This document shows, piece by piece, positions 56,781 to 64,000 of a DNA stretch of 64,000 nt; within the stretch, counting starts at the first letter, position 1, and the number at the start of each line of letters is the position of its first letter. The notes under the pieces are model-generated. The model saw only the letters and a program-made list of their open reading frames with translations. It ran no database searches and had not been told where the DNA came from. This stretch comes from Alentia gelatinosa (taxonomy: Eukaryota; Annelida; Polychaeta; Phyllodocida; Polynoidae), in assembly GCA_950022655.1 (NCBI GenBank), contig OX465587.1, positions 30,197,716 to 30,261,715 of the forward strand. Reading direction: 5' to 3'. A program made the position numbers and the translations under genes.

Positions 56781-56989
56781 AGAGTGATAGACCTTACATA
56801 GTGGAATGTCATTCCCTGTACTTCCCAAAAGTTCAACATACAGAGTTTGGGTGTTGGTTATTGACAAAACAAAGATATAGACATCTGCCTTATTATTATC
56901 ATTTGTTCAGGATTTCTTTTCTAGTTTCAACAAGAATGTCTTCTTTCACCGTTACAGCCGAGAAGGGTATTGGTGCTTGAATTTTATCA

Positions 56990-57370
56990 CACCCCTGGTA
57001 CAAGATTAGCCATAGGAATAACATTGAAAATTACATTAAAAATTATACGCAACAATTACCCATGTCAAGTGCCAATACTATGCTATAGTCGTGGTAGAGT
57101 AATGTGAGATGAAGTCATAAGCGACTGCTTAAGCAATTTGCTTAAGCAATTGGAATTATTCTGTTATTGTAATGCTATTTAACGTCTTTGAAAGGGGTGA
57201 GATGAATCCGGACCCGCACTCGAATCGTAAAATAAACAATACTCCACTCGTTTGGATGCACTGTAATCGTCACTCTGCTTTGCGGAGTTTACCTCGATGA
57301 TGATGATGATTGTGCATTCAAACTCATGGAGTATTGTTCATTTATATGATTCGCAATTCAGTTCTATATA
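56990..57370. repeat. fold-back module, body type I, reversed
   Basis: The body (TTTATCACACCCCTG ... AAAGGGGTGAGATGAA) precedes a palindrome with CTCG at 57219 and 57247 and CTCT at 57273 (gaps 24 and 22). Arms are related to the 28441 copy (TCGTAAAATA, TTTGGATG). Confidence 0.77.
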
Positions 57371-57387
57371 AACACTTTTGTATCCAT

Positions 57388-57765
57388 TGAAGCCCAATAT
57401 ACATCTACCGATTTCGGAACATTGATGTATCTTTGCCGGTGACAAAGGAGTCGGCCCTAGTCGGTAGATGTAGGACAGCTAGGAAAGGGTCAGCCAACGA
57501 TTAGTGAACCCCCTCCTTGAGATGTTCTTTTGTCACTGACGAGTTGTCATTCAATGTTCCTAAATTGCTCGCCAAAAGTTTATCAACATGTTGATAAATC
57601 CAGTTGCTGACAACAGAAATGGCCCCCTGATTGGGTGGCCGACATGGGCCGAGGGGTTACGTAATTTGCCTGCGACAAGTTCACCGACTCCTATACGATT
57701 TTTGCGAACTAATTATTCAACCCTGAATCAGTAGATGTGTATTGGGTTTTGAATGAAACAATCGG
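57388..57765. mobile_element. TIR element family AAGCCCAATACACATCTACCGAT, copy 1
   Basis: Ends GCCCAATATACATCTACCGA and the inverted GTAGATGTGTATTGGG. The interior shares CCAACGATTAGTGAACCCCC, GATGTTCTTTTGTC and GTTTATCAACATGTTGATAA with the copy at 60300-60690 (inverted). A TTGAA at both edges may be a target duplication. Confidence 0.8.
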
Positions 57766-57769
57766 GAGC

Positions 57770-59154
57770 CTGGGGGCTGTTGAATAATGTTCGTTCGTTT
57801 CTGGTGCTGGTCTGAACGATACGATAACTCCAACGATACACGAATTCCTGGACGATTTTTTTCCATTTAGTGTTGTATGACAAGACAGAAGATATTATCT
57901 AGATGAACGTATTTGTATACAACACCTTGTAAGAGGTTTAGATTACTCTTACTGTCAAAATATCTTCTGTTTACAGCACATTATTTTATACAACACTATG
58001 GCCCAAAGGACGATTCTGGGAGACTTTTTTCTCCTTCTTAGTTTATTCAACAGCCACCTGAACTCCACTAAACATATCGCACAGAAGTCGTGACTGTGTG
58101 GGGAACTATTAGCATTACGTAACCGTCTCCTCGACTCCAGGAACCAGACTGGGGCTAAGTGTGTGGCATGTATCCAGCGTGTATTGACACAGTAGTTGGA
58201 GTGCCCACTTTCACGCCGTGTCAGCTACTTGCGGACCGACTGGTTCACGCCTGTCACGGCGCACTCTCCCCCGGAGACCCACTCTTTGTCTAAAACCCTA
58301 TTTATTATCTTTTCATTAATTACATATAATAAACCAAGCGTTTTTCGGTTTTTGTAAACGTTTTTTTTTTACATTTTTAAAGTTTTACAAAACACCACTC
58401 TTCTGAAGTCATACTCTGGGTACTGTATATATACAAGTCTAAGGTCTGGTAAGTTATCAACCTACCACCCCAAGTGCCGCCACACATCTGCTGCCGACGC
58501 CGCTTTGACACCTGCTGCTTTGACACCTGCCGCTTTGACACCCGTCTACACACAGCCATGCGCCCGCCTGCCCAGAGACAATAGGGGAACAGGGCTTCAC
58601 TGAGAACTCCAGAACTCCATGGGGCTGGGGTACAGCATGGAGTTGTCCCATTACCTTAATTCCATATAAGGAATACAGTAGACCGAGTAGCCAATGACTG
58701 CATTCGTAGCAAACCCCGACTTTCACCCTGACCTCCTTACATAATATTTTCTCGAGCCTTGGGACGGCTCTGCAGTCGAGAGTTGACCTCGAATCTTAGG
58801 GGCCACAACCACCCTCGGAAGTAGAGCGCAGAATCTCTGCTGGGAGAGTGGTCACGGCGAGGATACAAGTGTACACGTAGTGAGGCCATGGGGAATAGGA
58901 CCGCATTTAAAGGAATGTCCTACAATTTGACGTGGAAGTTTAGCTTCTTAAACTATAGAAAAAAAGGGAGCTTGTAAAAGTCAAGGTGCCTCAAAGGAAG
59001 AATACTGTGTATGAACTTTGCTTCAGTAACAGAAGATCTGAGAGGAATAAATACTGTTCTTATGAAGGGAAAAAAAAGTAATTTTACTGAAGAAAGATGC
59101 TAGCCCTAAACTTTCAGTTTTGGATCATTTTACCGAAATTGTCTCGGTTGATTA
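57770..59154. other. unassigned segment with small repeats
   Basis: Contains a diverged palindrome at 57870-57985 (GTTGTATGACAAGACAGAAG ...), three 18-bp units of GCTTTGACACCTGC(T/C)(G) at 58500-58545, and an oligo-T run. No gene was recognised. Confidence 0.45.
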
Positions 59155-59470
59155 ATGAGCGTGCAATTATAAATGAATGAATATTAAAAAGTTTGGGTTA
59201 GATTCAGGCTATGGATCCTTCTCTGTAACCCAATTGCACCTAGTTAACTTGTCATTTCTTCATCTGCCTAGGTCTAGGATTCAAATATGTCAAGCATCAG
59301 TAGGTCAATTAGGTATTTCGCTCTCTAGTGATTGGTCATGGTCAGTTGGACACGCTTCTAAGATACTGAGACACTGACAACCTGCTCCTTTCCCAGTATC
59401 ACAGTGAGTAGCACGCAGATAGGGAAGGGATAGTGTTTTTGCAGTATGCTGGAACCCTATATGTGACCAC
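59155..59470. repeat. interspersed repeat of about 380 bp, copy 2
   Basis: Direct-orientation copy of 8575-8960 with the same order of landmarks. Confidence 0.75.
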
Positions 59471-59819
59471 TATAACCTTTAAGCAATACAAGCAACGTAT
59501 ATTGACCATGTAAGTACGCTCTAACAAGCGGTATTAGTTCGGCTATTGTGATGGTGTTGATACCAGAGACCGACCATGTTTTTACAATAACCTTTTGATG
59601 GACGTTTTTTCTCGTGAAATTTAAAATCGATTCTTTTTTAAAACATCGCTGAATGAAATCGACATTGCTGGTGTTAACACCAAGCAACATGGAATCCGTT
59701 TTAGTGATGAATATCCATACCATTTGATGTTTATGAACACATTTCAGTTCAATATTCCATACTGAAACTTGCGGAGCTTCGGTGGAATAATAAGAACAAA
59801 TGTGGTTACTGAGCCCATA

Positions 59820-60095
59820 CGGGGGGCCGTTCAAGGTCATTTGATGCAAAAATATGTCCTGAGACCATAGGTGGAGGAATGCACTTTTGCGTCAAATGAC
59901 TGAGAACAGCTACCCATACGGGCTCAGGCACTACGTTTTACGTTATATACCTCGTTTAAAATGCCGTTTTATTAACTGTACAAAGCAAATGCCATTCACT
60001 ACGGCCCGCTATCACGGCAGGTGCGAACATTATTCATACTACACCCATAGCAGCAGGTAGTATTTCATAGACATTCGCTCACAGGTATATAATAA
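59820..60095. repeat. fold-back module, body type II
   Basis: Palindrome arms contain CATACGGG..., TCATTTGACGCAAAA and complement. The body carries GGTAGTATTTCATAGACATT and GGTATATAATAATAA. Confidence 0.7.
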
Positions 60096-60299
60096 TAACT
60101 ATTCCCTCTAGAGGCTATAGAAGGCTCCAAAGAGAATTGTTAATATTCCAAGTCCTGATAGAAGAAATTAATTTTGGATAAACAATTTTGCATCGATTAT
60201 CTGCTAAGCAAACGAAGTTGATATCTATCGTGCTTCTGATCAATAAATAGAGCTAGGCACCAAAACAAAGTTTTTTAAAGTGATTATGTCCTGTTAAGC

Positions 60300-60690
60300 C
60301 TAATACACATCTACTGATTCAGGTTTGTACAATTAGTTCCCAAATCATATAACAGTCGGTGAACTTGTCACAGGCAAATTGCGTAACCCCTCTGCCCATG
60401 TCAGCCACCCAATCAGGGACCATTTACCAAGGTTCCATTGTCGGCGACTGCATCTATCAACATGTTGATAAACTTTTGGGGAGAGATTTAGAAACATCAA
60501 ACAACAACCTCGTCGGCAACAAAAGAACATCTCAAGCGGCAGGGTGGTTTCACTAATCACTAATGGCTGTCCTACATCTACAAACTAGGGCCGGCTCTGT
60601 TAGGATGCCTCGCCTGAGACAAATTACCATTCCTTTGTCGCAGACAAAGATATCATCTATGTTCCGAAATCGGTAGTTGTGTATTGGGCT
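60300..60690. mobile_element. TIR element family AAGCCCAATACACATCTACCGAT, copy 2
   Basis: Ends AAGCCTAATACACATCTACT and the inverted GTTGTGTATTGGGCTT. The interior is the reverse complement of copy 1 in part (TCAACATGTTGATAA, GACAAAAGAACATC). It directly abuts the next TIR element at 60693. Confidence 0.82.
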
Positions 60691-60693
60691 TTA

Positions 60694-61133
60694 AAGGCGG
60701 GCGTCCACCAACCACGACAAGGCTACGACAAGCCCCGACAAGAAAGTTCCAATCACAGCCTTGTCGCAGCCTTGTCGTGAGAAGAGCAGTGTCGGCACAG
60801 CGGTGTCGGGGCGCGTCGTAGACTTTGCTTGTTGCCGTAAAAAAGGCGCCCATGGTTCCGACACACTACGACAGTGATATTGAGGAAACCACAACACTCC
60901 ACGACAAAGGTCCAGTCGTAGCAATAATCGAACATGTTTGATATTGTCGTAGCCTTGTCGGAAGGCCCCCGACAGGCCCCCGAGAAGCTTCATGTCGCAG
61001 CCTGTCGTGGCCTTGTCGTAGCCTCTTGTCGGGAACTACAAGGCTACGACAAGGCTTCCAATCGTAGAGCTGTTGTGGACCTTGTCGGAAAGCTATTGTC
61101 GTAGCCTTGTCGTGGTTGGTGGACGCCCGCCTT
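60694..61133. mobile_element. TIR element with GGGCGTCCACCAACCACGAC ends
   Basis: 440 bp. The ends AAGGCGGGCGTCCACCAACC and inverted copy share GGCGTCCACC with the other TIR family but the interior is different: it is built from many copies, in both orientations, of CTTGTCGTAGCC-like words. Flanking TA. A central AACATGTT palindrome lies at 60931-60942. Confidence 0.87.
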
Positions 61134-61314
61134 TACGTTGCCTGAGGCGCTTGGCCCATTCCTGCAGCACCTCTTACCAGCGCCAGGTAACGAGGATTTG
61201 TGCAGAGTTCAGGTTGAGGACGCATTACGTAAAGCAGCTGGTGTTGGCATGTCAAGTGTTTTTCACACGATTAAGGGTAGTCTTTACTGGATAAATAGGC
61301 AATAATCCATTTGT

Positions 61315-61480
61315 GGACAGGCAGCCGAAAACCGCGAGAGGATGAAGGCGTAGTAATACACAAGCGTTAGAGAGTGTATAAAAACTTCAACCTCGAGTGG
61401 TTTACAGAGCCGCCTGTCTACAAAACCATTGTTTGTTGTATTTATTATCAATCTCTCCAATGAATTAAACCCAGGAATTG
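61315..61480. repeat. fold-back palindrome with CGAG boxes
   Basis: Arms GACAGGC(A/G)GC and complement. Second boxes are CGAG on both arms (left followed by AGGATGAAG), and inner boxes CAAG and AGAG surround a 6-nt loop (CGTTAG). The left gap is 22 nt. Confidence 0.72.
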
Positions 61481-61559
61481 CCATATCAAAAGTTATATTA
61501 ATAATCTTTTTTTTCTCTGCTTTTTTCTAACTGCAGTGTCTTGCCTATTGACATATTTG

Positions 61560-61850
61560 GTTGGTTAGTTTGATTGATTTAACGTCCAGTTAACCATTAC
61601 AGGTTCTTACGACACCACAAGGGTGGTGTTCGAATCTATGTAATATAATTTAGGTAGAAATCTCACCCCTACACATTTACCGAGGTGAGAGTTCTTTTAC
61701 TTCCCACACTATATAGACATGGTATGAGAACGACTGGCCTTTGATAAAGCAGTAAATCATTGCTGGGGCTGAAGGAGAAAGTGGCTCAAACCCACAACCT
61801 TGGAGTTAAAAGTCCAGTGCTTTAACTACTGAGCTTACGCCCCACCCCCT
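61560..61850 (-). mobile_element. tRNA-derived SINE, full length, single tail unit
   Basis: Read on the minus strand: a head with CTCAGTAGTTAAAGCAC, anticodon loop CTTTTAA (Lys UUU-like) and B-box-like GGTTTGAGCC; one 93-bp-type unit; then AAGAACTCTCACCTCGGTAA, CTACCTAAAT and CTGGACGTTAAATCAATC at the 3' end. It gives the unexpanded form of the SINE at 31857 and 6843. Confidence 0.85.
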
Positions 61851-62089
61851 AGCCTATGGACACAGAACAGCTGTTCATGATCACCCCTCAATGAAGATGA
61901 GGAGTGAATACTTTACCTACAACCCACACTGCTGCCTGGAATGTCCAATATTTGGACACATCTCTAGATGCACCGGATTCTAATCCAACAAGTACGTTAC
62001 CCAACAAGAACAAACACAGGACAAACAGACATTGTTCCTGGATGGACCTACATAAAGCAGTGGCCACCGAGAGAATGTTCGGGGTTCCC

Positions 62090-62400
62090 CAAACAGAGAT
62101 TAAAGAAGAAACCAACAAGTTTTGGTCAAAGTCATCATTCTGCATGAGTTGATGCGGAGTGGTATGAACAAGGCAAGAGCTGAGTGAATATCACATAGCA
62201 TTCAAATAAGTTGGAGAACAATGACTTTGAATAAAACAAGTTGTTTTCTGTATTTATCTCACCCCTGTACATACTAGACGAATGGCTGTTGCAAAGGATA
62301 TATAGACCATGGAGAATGGGCTGCAATACTCGTAGGGCCATGGAGAACAAGTTCCCAATGAAGCCTAGGGGGCAAAAATACCAGAGGTGAGATAAATGCT
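62090..62400. repeat. fold-back module, body type I
   Basis: Same plan as 229-562. Apex boxes are CAAG and TGAG (decayed). The body runs from TTTATCTCACCCCTG to CCAGAGGTGAGATAAA. It is followed directly by a type I' body fragment (62400-62530). Confidence 0.77.
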
Positions 62401-62530
62401 TGTCCTTTATCCTACCCCTAATAAAAGAAAAAAAAACGTCATAGACTTAACATTGGCTAATTTTATGTTGCATGCCATGACATAAAGTGTGTGTTATGCC
62501 ACTAGGGGCTTATGAAAATTGACCAATCAG

Positions 62531-63016
62531 CGACCAAAATGTGAGCTACTACGAAAAAAAGTTGGACGCCAAAACGTCCATTCAAATGTTTGCTAATATG
62601 ATATAGAATATTATCATGTACCTGTATGTGAATGTCACTAAAATACTACCCTCTCGTGGGGGTATAGTATTCAGCGACTATGGCCCACTATGGTGGGCTT
62701 CGTCGCACTGAACCCATTGGCGCCTTCAGGCATCACCGACCGTGAGCAGGTAATATCTCAGGGCATCACCGAGTGTGGCCGGGTGATGCCTTAAGGCATC
62801 ATTTTCTAATACTCACAAAATCATAGTTTATATGTAATAACTTTGTAAATAATTGATCAATAATGATGAAATTATTACGTGTTTTAGCACGTGATCAAAC
62901 AGTAAAATTATTACAATTGGCCTGAAAAGACCCACCCCCTGGTGGTATATATACTAACACCCTACCAGGCCTTACAGACATTGCTTTGCAGAGGTGCCCG
63001 GCTTGAAAGGGTGAAC
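62531..63016. other. unassigned segment
   Basis: Contains CATCACCGA/GGCATCA phrases related to 35994-36050. Nothing else was recognised. Confidence 0.4.
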
Positions 63017-63298
63017 GTAATATCAAGAGACGTCACGAGTTTGAGTCTGAGTTTATTTATGCCACGCATTTTGTTGGCTCCATAATTTCACGAGTCGAAG
63101 ACGAGTGACATTACGGAGCCAACAAAATGAGTGGCATAAATAAGCTCAAACGAGTGGCGTCTAGATTTTATCCTACCCCGTTTCCATATTTGTTCAGTAT
63201 CAGAAAGTAGTGGCATAAACAACACTTTATGTCACGCCTTTGAAATAAACAAATCCCATGTTAAGCCTATGGCGTTTTTTATTAGGGGTAGGATAATA
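63017..63298. repeat. fold-back module, body type I', close copy of 38517-38797
   Basis: Few differences from the nested copy: a 6-bp deletion in the right arm and scattered substitutions. The first CGAG is at 63036. Confidence 0.88.
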
Positions 63299-63734
63299 GG
63301 ACGTACTTTATGGGATAAAAGACCTTGAACGGCAGTCGCTACGGGCTCAGTAACTATATTTTCTCTTAATAAGCTCTCCTTTTACATTCCCACACAGCTC
63401 CGCACTCTGCACTCGACTCTGTCAGAGCATGCCCGAGTTGGACGGGTCTATTTTTTGCTGTGCTTTTGACGGGTCTAATGGGATCGTTGGGGCAGAGAGA
63501 CCCCTCCTTTAGACTCCAATTACCTGTTGGCGGCCTGTCAGAGGGGGACGAGGCTCACTGAGGGTGTGAGACAGACCCTCAGCCCCCCCCCCCCTCGCCC
63601 CCCCCCCCCCCCCACCCCGCCCTGGATCTGGGCACGTTTATTGTGTGTGGGCAGTGTGTTTGGAGACGGGCCTGCTACACTCTCCCAACAGAAACCTCGT
63701 GCCCTGCTTGTACCCCTGTGCCAAGGTTTTTTAT
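63299..63734. other. unassigned segment with poly-C runs
   Basis: Homopolymer C tracts at about 63580-63613. An 81-codon frame across them shows no recognisable domain. Confidence 0.45.
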
Positions 63735-64000
63735 TATCCACCGAATGTAAAATGTCCATAGAAAACACATAGGGAGTGTGTATCTACATACCCAGAGCAT
63801 ACAGATACATCCACCTAATACAAAATCTACATAGAAAACACATGGGCATTGTGCATCTTTATTATCCAGTAAATACAAAGTGTCCATAGAAAACACATAG
63901 GGAGTGTGTATCACCATACTAAGAGCATACAGATATATCCATCTAATACAAGGTGTCCATGGAAAACACATAGGAGTGTGTATCACCATACCCGGGGCAT
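63735..64000. repeat. body-type-III satellite, reversed, running off the window
   Basis: Four to five copies of the unit seen at 7540-8112, in the opposite orientation (TCCATAGAAAACACATAGGG, CCATACCCAGAGCATACAGA-type phrases). Confidence 0.85.

Noticed and set aside
63299..63315. Fourth copy of the GGGGCCATCC MITE (ACGTACTTTATGG)
   Set aside because: Only a short phrase matches; the continuation belongs to a fold-back type II arm.

Overview
This is a repeat-dense, mostly AT-rich stretch of an animal nuclear genome. It holds one convincing host gene: a single-exon family-14 glycosyltransferase of the core-2/I-branching type, minus strand, 571-2094. It also holds one almost complete Ty3/Gypsy retrotransposon (10033-20066) and a very large number of short non-autonomous repeats. 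A V-superfamily SINE that resembles molluscan RUDI elements (about 40317), tRNA-derived SINEs, a TTAGGG-type telomere-like tract and the mollusc-like glycosyltransferase all suggest a mollusc, perhaps a gastropod. This is an inference. No operons, Shine-Dalgarno sites or CRISPR arrays are present.

Layout. 1-5.8 kb: the glycosyltransferase gene, hemmed in by a fold-back repeat at its 3' end and a terminal-inverted-repeat (TIR) element touching its start codon, then a minisatellite and two copies of a GGGGCCATCC-ended MITE. 5.8-10 kb: tandem repeats, an amplified SINE and a pogo/Tigger-like MITE. 10.0-20.1 kb: the LTR retrotransposon, reading leftwards. Its two 667-bp LTRs show no difference by eye and are bounded by a CTGA target duplication. 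It has a short gag with a zinc knuckle, a canonical -1 frameshift heptamer, and a protease-RT-RNaseH-integrase ORF that is cut by one in-frame TGA in the integrase C-terminus. 20-33 kb: fold-back repeats, a 64-bp satellite and a 1132-bp TIR element with reiterated internal copies of its terminal motif. 33.6-34.5 kb: a 17-bp minisatellite. 35-54 kb: MITEs, fold-back arrays and long inverted repeats. 54.9-55.7 kb: a hidden 251-codon frame with fourteen exact-length 13-residue repeats that may be a terminal coding exon. 56-64 kb: more TIR and fold-back elements.

The most unusual signal is a superfamily of fold-back modules spread across the window. Their palindromic arms are unrelated in sequence, yet each arm carries CGAG boxes in the same orientation on both arms at nearly fixed spacing (24-26 nt, 21-23 nt, then a 6-10 nt apical loop, mirrored on the return arm). 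When the arms pair, each CGAG/CGAG would form a tandem G-A mismatch. The palindromes alternate with body modules that have their own inverted ends. I do not recognise this architecture as a described element class.

Limits: everything was read by eye. Repeat edges are approximate unless a target duplication or matched length is cited, and several stretches contain nothing I can name.
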